A stretch of 25,127 nucleotides of DNA from a virus, in IMG/VR virus record IMGVR_UViG_3300034683_000400, positions 1 through 25,127 of that record. One strand, 5' to 3'. The notes below the pieces were generated by a model. The model made no database searches, was not told where the DNA came from, and saw only the letters and a program-made list of their open reading frames with translations. Positions 13,854-19,253 of the stretch are shown here, one piece after another. Position numbers and translations under genes: made by a program. Position 1 is the stretch's first letter, and each line of letters begins with the position of its first letter.

Positions 13854-14165
13854 CTACTCCTCCTTCATATATTTGTAGTATTCCACAGCCTTAGTGTATA
13901 TGATCCAAAACGCCAGCCTCTTCACCATATCGTCCATTGTCTCATTTGGTTGTGGTTTCTCTTTAATTAACTGCTCACGGGCCTTACTATATATGTCGGA
14001 GGCCCTTACTCGCGCATCCTCTATCGTATCATAAACCTTAGCCATAAGTACCACATCAGGGCACATTTCTACACGCTCTCGAATATGCCTTATGGCTTCT
14101 TCTGGGTCGTCATAACCGTAAAATGCGCTCCCAGCGATCTCAATTGCTGTTTCAATCCATGACAT
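13854..14165 (-). CDS. Accessory paralog family, member A (103 aa)
   Basis: ATG at 14163-14165 follows GGAGGTGTTAATA and overlaps the upstream gene end by 14 bp. It is all-helical: SWIETAIEIAGSAF, DPEEAIRHIRERVEMCPDVV, AKVYDTIEDARVRASDIYSK, MVKRLAFWIIYTKAVEYY. It shares its layout with the products at 18175-18543 and 18545-18868: W.ETA..IA at the start, EEA..FI..., a Cys near residue 35, DAR, and a C-terminal (R)LAFLI...AI.YY. I know no function for the family. Spread over both leftward early operons, it suggests host-takeover or anti-defence small proteins. Confidence 0.65.
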   Translation of the reverse strand: MSWIETAIEIAGSAFYGYDDPEEAIRHIRERVEMCPDVVLMAKVYDTIEDARVRASDIYSKAREQLIKEKPQPNETMDDMVKRLAFWIIYTKAVEYYKYMKEE

Positions 14166-14754
14166 TATTAACACCTCCTTGCTGTAAATCCGCATTTAAT
14201 AATTCTACGAAGTGTTGCTTCTGCCACTCCATCTCATGTTGCAACGCCAACCATGGAGGAGAGTGGCGATGAGAGTCTATGTGGTCCACGTATGCCGCGG
14301 CGCGCGTGGCCACAGAGTACGGTGCTTCTGAAGGGGGCTTACTCAGAAGCTTGAGTAGCATAGTGGTAGCCAGTGCATCGCTCGGTGTAGTGACTTTTTG
14401 TAGGGCCTCTTGAAGCATGTTTTGTGCTGTGAGTACTTCATCAGCCTTAGCGGCATCATGGACGATATGCTGCGCTATTTTTAGCACTTCATTAAATTGA
14501 TGGTCTTGCAATCTGAGTGCGTGCTCTGCGCAATCGTACGCAAACATTAAAGCAAATTTCTCTGCACATGGACATGCTCGTAATGCCCACACGGCACTAT
14601 ATAGACCACAAGTGTTGAGGATTTTAATAATGTGAATGGGAATATGTGGACCATAGTTCCTGATCCCGCCAAGTTCCTTAGCAAGGCGCCTGTACATTTT
14701 CTTATTGAACCCTGCCTTACGAAGCAGGGTGAAATTTGTCATGGGGATTATCAT
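14152..14754 (-). CDS. Imm5-like family protein, diverged (200 aa)
   Basis: The motif CAEKFALMFAYDCAEHALRL matches the RLFACDCAERVLHIFE element of the 240-residue protein at 11527-12249, and the end EMEWQKQHFVELLN matches HWQACRLLDIL. Between them the helices are Ala-rich but the RRAIExARR element is only weakly preserved (VLKIAQHIVHDAAKADEVLT). The N-terminus (TNFTLLRKAGFNKKMYRRLA) is distinct and basic. ATG at 14752-14754 is seven bases from the 13-bp AGGCGGAAGGAGG repeat. Function unknown; see the paralog. Confidence 0.6.
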   Translation of the reverse strand: MIIPMTNFTLLRKAGFNKKMYRRLAKELGGIRNYGPHIPIHIIKILNTCGLYSAVWALRACPCAEKFALMFAYDCAEHALRLQDHQFNEVLKIAQHIVHDAAKADEVLTAQNMLQEALQKVTTPSDALATTMLLKLLSKPPSEAPYSVATRAAAYVDHIDSHRHSPPWLALQHEMEWQKQHFVELLNADLQQGGVNNVMD

Positions 14755-14761
14755 AATTGCT

Positions 14762-14774
14762 CCTCCTTCCGCCT
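14762..14774 (-). repeat. 13-bp repeat AGGCGGAAGGAGG, copy 2 (RBS)
   Basis: Exact copy upstream of the 200-residue Imm5-like gene, with seven bases to the ATG. A short hairpin (CTCGTA-5-TACGAG) lies directly before it on the - strand. Confidence 0.85.
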
Positions 14775-14782
14775 CGTATATA

Positions 14783-14968
14783 TTACGAGCGATTATAACT
14801 TGTTACCTTACCCTCTCGTATACAAATATATTCCCAAGGATGGTCGTCAAATGTGGGGGTGGCTGCGGCCAGTGCTGCAAAGTTTATGGCTACCATGTCA
14901 TCCTTGTTTGTGACTTTTACTGCCTTTTCTTCATTGTAGAACTTTCTTTTCTTAACTATCTTAGCCAT
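14783..14968 (-). CDS. Hypothetical protein (61 aa)
   Basis: AAAAGGAGGAGAGTAAT precedes the ATG. The product is soluble with a basic head (MAKIVKKRKFYNEEKAVKV) and a middle with small and hydrophobic residues (MVAINFAALAAATPTF), ending WEYICIREGKVTSYNRS. No motif is recognised. It lies in a run of short early genes, each with its own strong ribosome binding site. Confidence 0.6.
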   Translation of the reverse strand: MAKIVKKRKFYNEEKAVKVTNKDDMVAINFAALAAATPTFDDHPWEYICIREGKVTSYNRS

Positions 14969-14983
14969 ATTACTCTCCTCCTT

Positions 14984-15208
14984 TTATTTTGCTATGAGCG
15001 CGAATATTCCTCCTGGAAGGTTTTGTGCATGGACAACCCTTCCTATCATGATCACTTCATCGGAGTGATCTTTAGTAAGATTATTCAACATAGATACATC
15101 ATCAATAATAGCATCGTTTAATATTTTATAAGGAGGGACTTCGTAGACCTCGCCAGTTTCTGACCGCAAACTAACTGAGTGGGATGTTAAATTCATTATC
15201 TTTACCAT
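14984..15208 (-). CDS. Small phage protein, NLTxHxV type (74 aa)
   Basis: The ATG at 15206-15208 is supported by AAGGAGGAGGAATAGAA; a longer frame upstream lacks a site. The start MVKIMNLTSHSVSLRSETGE and EVYEVPPYK resemble a widespread phage family beginning 'NLTPHxVxIxxxxGxxxxxP'. Members are small beta proteins of unknown role. The usual downstream elements of that family are shortened here (DEVIMIGRVVHAQNLPGGIF). Confidence 0.6.
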   Translation of the reverse strand: MVKIMNLTSHSVSLRSETGEVYEVPPYKILNDAIIDDVSMLNNLTKDHSDEVIMIGRVVHAQNLPGGIFALIAK

Positions 15209-15234
15209 TTCTATTCCTCCTCCTTTTAGCGGGC

Positions 15235-15549
15235 TTACCGCAATAAGTATTCTTCTTGGGTGCACCAGTCTGGTTCTGCCACCGATGTGTGGAGGTAGAA
15301 GTTACCAATAAACTTCTCGGGATCGTTAAGTAGCTCGTTCCGCGCTTTGAAGTCGAATGAGCTTGTGAAGTATCCTTCGACCATGGGCGTATTACTGGCG
15401 GCGTCAAAGTAGAAGTGAAGAACCTGGAGCCCCAAGTATGGTGACTCCACAACGAAAAAATTGTCATTGTCGTTGGCGAGGATCCTCCAGCCTTCATCAA
15501 GGAGTCGTTGCTCCTTTGTGTTATGTGCTTCTTCTTGTGCTGTTCTCAT
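15235..15549 (-). CDS. Hypothetical early protein (104 aa)
   Basis: Preceded by AGGAGGAGGATGTGGA and its own strong promoter (-10 at 15581, -35 at 15604), so it is the first gene of a sub-operon. A helical head (RTAQEEAHNTKEQRLLDEGW) leads into a beta-rich body (NFFVVESPYLGLQVLHFYFD; TPMVEGYFTSS) and a short end (DWCTQEEYLLR). No family recognised. Strong early promoter use fits a host-takeover protein. Confidence 0.65.
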   Translation of the reverse strand: MRTAQEEAHNTKEQRLLDEGWRILANDNDNFFVVESPYLGLQVLHFYFDAASNTPMVEGYFTSSFDFKARNELLNDPEKFIGNFYLHTSVAEPDWCTQEEYLLR

Positions 15550-15580
15550 TCCACATCCTCCTCCTGTCTTTGATACTTAT

Positions 15581-15609
15581 AGTATAAGTCCTAATGGTTT
15601 TGTTGTCAA
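15581..15609 (-). promoter_or_regulatory. Sigma70-type promoter for the 104-residue gene
   Basis: On the - strand TTGACA (15604-15609), a 17-bp spacer and TATACT (15581-15586). It is like the two operator-linked promoters but lacks the 22-bp palindrome upstream, where coding sequence of the ParB-like gene lies. Confidence 0.85.
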
Positions 15610-15615
15610 GCCCAT

Positions 15616-15936
15616 TTAGTTTTCTGTTTCGAATTCTATTACTTCTGCATCGAATGCTCCATCGGCAATATATGCCACAGTGACTGACTCATCTGGGCAA
15701 TCACACCCTATAGACTCAAGTGTAACGTCCTCGTCATAGTCTATCTCCTCTATTTCTGGGGTGAACCCTAATACCTTAGCCGCTCGTAAGCGGTGGCATC
15801 CCTCAAGGGCCGCCCAGCATCCATAGACCTCCATCCACACCGCCTTTATCTTGGGTGCTCCGAGGACTTTCATTTCCTCGATTACCCTTTTTAGTTTTTC
15901 CTCATCATAATGTTTGTGCATTAGTGCCACCCTCAT
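15616..15936 (-). CDS. ParB/Srx-fold protein (106 aa)
   Basis: Residues ~25-60 (VLGAPKIKAVWMEVYGCWAA, LEGCHRLRAAKVLGF) carry the ParB N-terminal signature, in which the EGxHRLRAA helix binds nucleotide. ParB proper has a DNA-binding and dimer domain that is absent here; instead an acidic C-terminus follows (EIEEIDYDEDVTLESI; DGAFDAEVIEFETEN). Short ParB-fold proteins in phages act as nucleases, CTPases or DNA-modification partners. It is the first gene of the main leftward operon, with GGGAGGAGGAGATTAA before the ATG. Confidence 0.75.
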   Translation of the reverse strand: MRVALMHKHYDEEKLKRVIEEMKVLGAPKIKAVWMEVYGCWAALEGCHRLRAAKVLGFTPEIEEIDYDEDVTLESIGCDCPDESVTVAYIADGAFDAEVIEFETEN

Positions 15937-15973
15937 TTAATCTCCTCCTCCCTTATTATCATTTGGTGCTTGT

Positions 15974-16002
15974 AGTATAAGCTCCTTAGTCGTGGTTGTC
16001 AA
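15974..16002 (-). promoter_or_regulatory. Main leftward early promoter
   Basis: TTGACA (15997-16002), 17-bp spacer, TATACT (15974-15979), reading left into the ParB-like gene. The 22-bp palindrome lies 9 bp upstream of the -35 box. Sequence after the -10 (ACAAGCAC) is shared with the promoter at 19494-19522. Confidence 0.9.
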
Positions 16003-16011
16003 GTCCTTTTT

Positions 16012-16033
16012 GTGTATACATTCATGTATACAC
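16012..16033. promoter_or_regulatory. 22-bp palindromic operator, copy 1
   Basis: GTGTATACAT-TC-ATGTATACAC, a perfect 10-bp inverted repeat. It sits between the leftward promoter and the rightward promoter of the Xre gene, ending 2 bp before the latter's -35 box. Likely target of the Xre-family regulator encoded at 16097. Confidence 0.85.
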
Positions 16034-16035
16034 GG

Positions 16036-16065
16036 TTGACTTTTATGGGAACGAGAGCTTATAAT
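16036..16065 (+). promoter_or_regulatory. Promoter of the Xre-family regulator gene
   Basis: TTGACT (16036-16041), 18-bp spacer, TATAAT (16060-16065) reading right. The -35 almost touches the palindromic operator, so a protein bound there should autoregulate this gene. Confidence 0.8.
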
Positions 16066-16096
16066 ATATGTAGACTTAAACATAAGGAGGGGTAGT

Positions 16097-16381
16097 ATGG
16101 AGGATATCGGGTGGAGACTGAAACGAGCGCGTGAGATGGTGGGCCTGTCACGGGCCGAGGCGACCACATTGTTAGGGATACACCCCCAGTATATGGCCGA
16201 CATCGAAGGTGGAAGACGCACACCGTCGATGTCGATGTTACGGAAGGTGTCATTGGCGTATGGGATGCCGATGTGGTGGTTCTTGTTACCCAAGGATGTG
16301 GAGGGAGGTATGACAATAACAGTAAAGATACCACAGCACCTTAAATGGTTGACTGAGAGCCCGCTGAAAGAAGAAGAGTAG
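16097..16381 (+). CDS. Xre/Cro-family HTH transcription regulator (94 aa)
   Basis: Residues ~5-62 form an HTH_3 domain: GWRLKRAREMVGLSRAEATT, LLGIHPQYMADIEGGRRTPS, then MLRKVSLAYGMPMWWFL. The C-terminal 30 residues (MTITVKIPQHLKWLTESPL) are a short tail, with no peptidase (LexA/CI S24) domain, so RecA-driven cleavage is unlikely. AAGGAGGGG precedes the ATG. It is the only + strand regulator in the early region and is divergent from the main leftward operon with a palindrome between them. The best reading is a Cro/CI-like switch protein controlling the two operator-linked promoters; binding itself is inferred. Confidence 0.88.
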   Translation: MEDIGWRLKRAREMVGLSRAEATTLLGIHPQYMADIEGGRRTPSMSMLRKVSLAYGMPMWWFLLPKDVEGGMTITVKIPQHLKWLTESPLKEEE

Positions 16382-16401
16382 GCAAGATGAACGAGATAGG
16401 G

Positions 16402-16455
16402 CCACAGTCCTAATGGATAGGGAGATAAATAGGACTGTGGTCCTAAGTGTTTTTA
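16402..16455 (+). terminator. Probable terminator after the Xre gene
   Basis: An 11-bp inverted repeat CCACAGTCCTA / TAGGACTGTGG with a 17-base loop (16402-16440), then TCCTAAGTGTTTTTA. The T-run starts about 9 bases after the stem, so it is weaker than the others. The rest of 16456-16624 is AT-rich with no gene seen. Confidence 0.5.
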
Positions 16456-16624
16456 TGGGATGGGGTGGTAGAATAAGTGTGGGGTAGTATCTACTTGAAT
16501 ATCACAAGCACCACAAGAGAAGACGGCGAACGGCGTAATAATATAATGCGCATTAGTGATGACTTTATGTATTTAATATTAGCATTAGGGTGAAGTGGGG
16601 AAAACACCACAAGGAGGCTCAGGG

Positions 16625-17179
16625 ATGAACGGATTTATGCTAACTACGAAAAGCGTTAGAGAAAACTCAAGTTTCGATGCCGCAAGGCCTGGGAAACATC
16701 CCTTCCATACAATGGAACAAAACTCAAAAAAATGGAACAGTCTTTATGATGATGATACGGTGACCACAGTAGGAGAACAGTGTGAGTGGATCACTGTTAG
16801 GAACGATGATCTATTTGGTGGAAATACGTTCCACAGGATGGAAAATGATGGTTGTGTATTGTATGCAAAGAACAAAATGCCGTTCTACGGGAGAACGGAA
16901 AGCTTGGTTGACATAGAAAGCAAGGAGTGTATACACAATTTGGTGACACTACCCTATTTGGGGAGGTGTCACCAAATGTTAGGCAAGGCTAAAATCACAC
17001 CGAATTTAATACTCCACGAATTAAAAAAGAAGGAAATAATCACCGAAATGTCCTATAATGTTGATAAACCACGCAAAGAGGCAAAAAGCGTGACACATGG
17101 TGACACCTGTGTGACACCTGTGACCAATGTTGACCAAACGGTGATTGCAAGGGTTTGGACGATTTTCGACGGGCTGTGA
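16625..17179 (+). CDS. Unknown protein containing the iteron cluster (184 aa)
   Basis: ATG 16625 follows AAGGAGGCTCAGGG; ten codons of upstream extension are excluded. The product is soluble, with blocks NSKKWNSLYDDDTVTTVGEQ, GNTFHRMENDGCVLYAKNKM and a basic helical end (PNLILHELKKKEIITEM, then PRKEAKSVTHGD). I recognise no family. Its DNA is unusual: five perfect hairpins in 16703-16976 and five GTGACAC repeats plus one GTGTCAC within the gene. In lambdoid phages the origin lies inside the initiator gene (O), so this protein could be an origin-binding initiator; that is conjecture from position. A terminator at 17352 closes the rightward transcript. Confidence 0.5.
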   Translation: MNGFMLTTKSVRENSSFDAARPGKHPFHTMEQNSKKWNSLYDDDTVTTVGEQCEWITVRNDDLFGGNTFHRMENDGCVLYAKNKMPFYGRTESLVDIESKECIHNLVTLPYLGRCHQMLGKAKITPNLILHELKKKEIITEMSYNVDKPRKEAKSVTHGDTCVTPVTNVDQTVIARVWTIFDGL

Positions 17180-17309
17180 CACCTCTTTCCAAAAAAGGGG
17201 TCACGGCCATTTCGTTTTGGTGTCACAGTGTCACGGCCCCCATAAAGCCTTGCAAATACCAGTAATACTGGCATAACTAAAGTGTCACGCACGTGTCCCC
17301 AGGTGTCAC
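16943..17309. repeat. Iteron-like cluster of GTGACAC/GTGTCAC (ten copies), candidate replication origin
   Basis: GTGACAC at 16943, 17090, 17100, 17111 and 17176; its reverse complement GTGTCAC at 16966, 17220, 17228, 17282 and 17303. A 7-base word should occur well under once here on both strands. Most forward copies lie left and reverse copies right, giving a roughly symmetrical array. The first pair forms an 11-bp stem (TTTGGTGACAC / GTGTCACCAAA, 16939-16976). Further near-copies (GTGTCCC 17293, GGGTCAC ~17198) are present. AT-rich DNA follows at 17310-17345. The bases 17180-17628 hold no gene. Confidence 0.7.
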
Positions 17310-17351
17310 CGATTTTTGAGCATTGTTTTTTGTATACAATTCTATAGGAAG

Positions 17352-17386
17352 CCACAAGAGAGAGCTGTCTTGTGGTCTTTTTTTTA
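17352..17386 (+). terminator. Rho-independent terminator
   Basis: CCACAAGA-8-TCTTGTGG (17352-17375) followed by TCTTTTTTTTATTTC. A classic + strand terminator after the iteron region. Confidence 0.9.
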
Positions 17387-17492
17387 TTTCTACCACATGC
17401 GAGCTGTGTATATATGTCACCTAAGGAGTCACCGCCTCGATTTGTGGTAACACAATTTTCATTCCTATATATAACCAGTTGTGGTGCGGGTT

Positions 17493-17530
17493 CACACGAT
17501 TTTATGAGTGGCGCTCGTGTGGATTCTTTT
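17493..17530 (+). other. Inverted repeat in the gene-free stretch
   Basis: CACACGA (17493-17499) and TCGTGTG (17515-17521) with a 15-base loop, followed by GATTCTTTT. It could be a weak terminator or small structured RNA; no other signal is seen in 17387-17584. Confidence 0.35.
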
Positions 17531-17584
17531 GCTTAAGAGCAATATACAATGCACAGTATACAAAGTTCTGCGGCTATAATAAAA

Positions 17585-17609
17585 GGGCGCCACTATTACT
17601 GTGGCGCCC
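17585..17609 (-). terminator. Terminator of the second leftward operon
   Basis: GGGCGCCAC-7-GTGGCGCCC, a perfect 9-bp stem, followed on the - strand by TTTTATTATAG. It closes the leftward transcript that ends with the zinc-finger gene. Confidence 0.9.
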
Positions 17610-17610
17610 G

Positions 17611-17623
17611 CCTCCTTCCGCCT
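17611..17623 (-). repeat. 13-bp repeat AGGCGGAAGGAGG, copy 3 (no gene follows)
   Basis: Exact copy lying between the stop of the zinc-finger gene (17629) and the terminator stem (17609). No start codon or gene can follow it, so here the repeat is not acting as a ribosome binding site. Confidence 0.85.
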
Positions 17624-17628
17624 GCAGT

Positions 17629-18027
17629 TTACAGCACTCGAACGACCTTCCGCATCCCCGCCACTTCGTCGGCCTCCGCCAAGAGCGCCACGATCTCCTC
17701 GTAATCGCTCTTGTGGTAGCATTTATCGCTGCTGACGTCGAGGTCTGCAGGGCATTCGTTCCAGGGCGGGTCAACCGCCCCTGAAATGCTGTTGAAATAC
17801 CCAGGATGGTATACGTTCCATGGGCAATCGCCACAGAACGCCTCCTTGAGCTCGTCTGATTGTAAATATTCGCTGGCCGCCTCAGACAAAAACACCTTAT
17901 CATCTATCATTTTACCTACCTCCTTGATTGTATGTGCGCAATTAGTGCACACCTCGACTTTAACTCCACAGTCAACCTCTAATACTTCACCATGTGGTAA
18001 CTCTTTGCCGCACACCTTGCACCTCAT
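17629..18027 (-). CDS. Cysteine-rich putative zinc-finger protein (132 aa)
   Basis: Nine cysteines arranged as CxxC (3, 6), C20, CxxC (27, 30), CxxC (65, 68), C92 and C103: MRCKVCGKELPHG, EVCTNCAHTI, FCGDCPWN, NECPADL. The first four or five look like a zinc ribbon, the second set like a separate cluster. Small phage zinc-ribbon proteins often bind nucleic acid or host RNA polymerase; no family is recognised. Start ATG 18025-18027 is eight bases from a copy of the 13-bp repeat. It is the last gene of the second leftward operon. Confidence 0.75.
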   Translation of the reverse strand: MRCKVCGKELPHGEVLEVDCGVKVEVCTNCAHTIKEVGKMIDDKVFLSEAASEYLQSDELKEAFCGDCPWNVYHPGYFNSISGAVDPPWNECPADLDVSSDKCYHKSDYEEIVALLAEADEVAGMRKVVRVL

Positions 18028-18035
18028 GACCTTGG

Positions 18036-18048
18036 CCTCCTTCCGCCT
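18036..18048 (-). repeat. 13-bp repeat AGGCGGAAGGAGG, copy 4 (RBS)
   Basis: Exact copy upstream of the zinc-finger gene. A degenerate neighbour (AAAGGCGGAAGGCGG, about 18083-18097) and a GGAGGAGGTGG lie further upstream, suggesting local duplication. Confidence 0.85.
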
Positions 18049-18143
18049 GTCATCTCCCCCACGTGACCACCTCCTCCGAATACCGCCTTCCGCCTTTAAT
18101 TTCAGTTAATAAAATGTGGTATTCGTTGAACTACAATAAAAAT

Positions 18144-18171
18144 AAGGAAGGGGCACAAAGGCCCCTTCCTT
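18144..18171 (-). terminator. Terminator after paralog B
   Basis: AAGGAAGGGGC-6-GCCCCTTCCTT, an 11-bp stem, followed on the - strand by ATTTTTATTG. It ends transcription after the gene at 18175-18543; the zinc-finger gene would then need its own promoter or read-through. Confidence 0.85.
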
Positions 18172-18174
18172 TGA

Positions 18175-18543
18175 TTATAATACTTCCTCTTCCTCCCTTT
18201 CCTCTTCCTCTTCTGTTTTTTCTTTGAGTATGCTATAATAATAATCTATTGCTTTTCTGTTCACTATCAGAAAAGCTAATCTCGTTATTAAATCGTCTAT
18301 GGTTTCGCCTTTGCCTATATGGTCGCTTCCAATCTCGATTAGTTCTATGTTTGCTGCCTCGAATGTATAGCAATCTGTTACTCGAGCGTCGCTCACTGTT
18401 TCGTATGCTTCCGCAGTGTAGATGACGCTTCCGCAGCCGTCCACGGATTCCCAAATAAAGTTTATCGCCTCTTCTTCGTTGTCCTTGAATTCCTCCCACG
18501 CCCACTCTGCTATATCTCTTGCTGTAGCTTCCCACATAGACAT
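18175..18543 (-). CDS. Accessory paralog family, member B (122 aa)
   Basis: GGAGGGATAAA precedes the ATG. The product is helical and very acidic at the end (KEKTEEEEEREEEEV). Blocks: MWEATARDIAEWAWEEFKDN, EEEAINFIWESVDGCGSVIY, AEAYETVSDARVTDCYTFEA, LITRLAFLIVNRKAIDYYYS. These align with the products at 13854-14165 (IETAIEIAG; EEAIRHI; YDTIEDAR; KRLAFWIIYTKAVEYY) and 18545-18868. The gene directly follows member C, as expected for a tandem duplication. Function unknown. Confidence 0.7.
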   Translation of the reverse strand: MSMWEATARDIAEWAWEEFKDNEEEAINFIWESVDGCGSVIYTAEAYETVSDARVTDCYTFEAANIELIEIGSDHIGKGETIDDLITRLAFLIVNRKAIDYYYSILKEKTEEEEEREEEEVL

Positions 18544-18544
18544 T

Positions 18545-18868
18545 TTATCCCTCCTCCTTTTTTGCTTTTTTGTTGTAATATTCTATTGCTTCGTTGTATA
18601 TCATAGTAAGTACCAATGTTCTTGCTATATATTCCAAACATGGTGATGCTTTATACACATTGCGCATTTGTTTTTTTGCCTCTTCAAGTGCCTTGTGGTC
18701 TGTAAACAATGCGTCTAATATGGTCTGACATGATAGCGTGCTGTGTTTTACCTCGTTACAGTCGCATGCTTCATTAAATATAAATCTTTCTGCTTCTTGC
18801 TTATTGTTCTCATAGCTCTTTATTGCTTCTTCTGCTATTCTAACTGCCGTTTCTTCCCAGTTTTTCAT
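18545..18868 (-). CDS. Accessory paralog family, member C (107 aa)
   Basis: Member of the family at 13854 and 18175: NWEETAVRIAEEAIKSYEN, KQEAERFIFNEACDCNEV, then DALFTDHKALEEAKKQM and LVLTMIYNEAIEYYNKK. It is the most diverged of the three in the middle; the DAR element appears as DAL. The ATG is 12 bases from the 13-bp repeat, with GAGGGA also nearby. The stop is one base from member B's start codon, so B and C are co-translated neighbours. Function unknown. Confidence 0.7.
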   Translation of the reverse strand: MKNWEETAVRIAEEAIKSYENNKQEAERFIFNEACDCNEVKHSTLSCQTILDALFTDHKALEEAKKQMRNVYKASPCLEYIARTLVLTMIYNEAIEYYNKKAKKEEG

Positions 18869-18880
18869 TTCTTGTTCCCT

Positions 18881-18893
18881 CCTCCTTCCGCCT
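18881..18893 (-). repeat. 13-bp repeat AGGCGGAAGGAGG, copy 5 (RBS)
   Basis: Exact copy before paralog C. Here AGGCGG pairs with CCGCC just upstream (CCGCCAAGAGGCGG), so a small hairpin directly precedes the Shine-Dalgarno part and could modulate translation. Confidence 0.85.
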
Positions 18894-18934
18894 CTTGGCG
18901 GATGTTTTTATTGCTTCTTTTGCCAACACCTACA

Positions 18935-18964
18935 AGCCATGGGCGCTGCTTGGCGCCCATGGCT
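18935..18964 (-). other. Strong intergenic hairpin
   Basis: AGCCATGGGCGC-6-GCGCCCATGGCT, a perfect 12-bp stem five bases after the stop of the 85-residue gene. No T-run follows on the - strand (TGTAGGTG), so it is either a factor-dependent terminator, a processing site or an mRNA 3' stabiliser. Confidence 0.7.
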
Positions 18965-18969
18965 TTCTA

Positions 18970-19227
18970 TTATTGTAGGTTTAATACTTCGCTATATTTT
19001 ATATCTGTTGATGTAGCTTGGCGGGTGTTGGGATGTCCAGCCCAGCGCGATGTATAGCGCGCTGGGCGGTTATATGTTGCGCCGACTGGTAGAGACAGAA
19101 GCTCGTCGATGTCGACGAAGTAGCAATATGTCGTTGCTTTATAAGCTCCTACTACCACATAAACTCTCTGATAACCTCGCTTTTTAGCTATTGCCAACTT
19201 GTCCTTAAACCTTTGTGTTATCTTCAT
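18970..19227 (-). CDS. Hypothetical early protein (85 aa)
   Basis: AAGGAGGAGGCGGAGGAAGC precedes the ATG. The head is basic (MKITQRFKDKLAIAKKRGYQ), followed by beta-prone RVYVVVGAYKATTYCYFVDI and DELLSLPVGATYN, then a polar tail. A 9-bp GC-rich hairpin (19041-19066) lies within the coding sequence (CCCAGCGCG / CGCGCTGGG). No family recognised. Second gene of the operon that starts at 19460. Confidence 0.6.
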   Translation of the reverse strand: MKITQRFKDKLAIAKKRGYQRVYVVVGAYKATTYCYFVDIDELLSLPVGATYNRPARYTSRWAGHPNTRQATSTDIKYSEVLNLQ

Positions 19228-19253
19228 GCTTCCTCCGCCTCCTCCTTTGCGGT

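Noticed and set aside
15616-15936. Full ParB partition protein implying a plasmid-like prophage
   Set aside because: Only the N-terminal ParB fold is present and there is no ParA gene or parS-like array, so partition is not supported.
16939-17309. CRISPR array
   Set aside because: The repeated words are 7 bases, in both orientations, with irregular spacing; no 25-40 bp repeats or equal spacers.
17400-17628. tRNA or small structured RNA gene in the gene-free stretch
   Set aside because: Only one 7-bp inverted repeat is present; no cloverleaf, TTC loop or CCA end could be drawn.
18028-18075. Tiny leader peptide (about 12 codons) ending on the ATG of the zinc-finger gene
   Set aside because: A short GTG/ATG frame ends in TGA overlapping the next start, but most of it is the 13-bp repeat and ribosome binding site; chance is likely.
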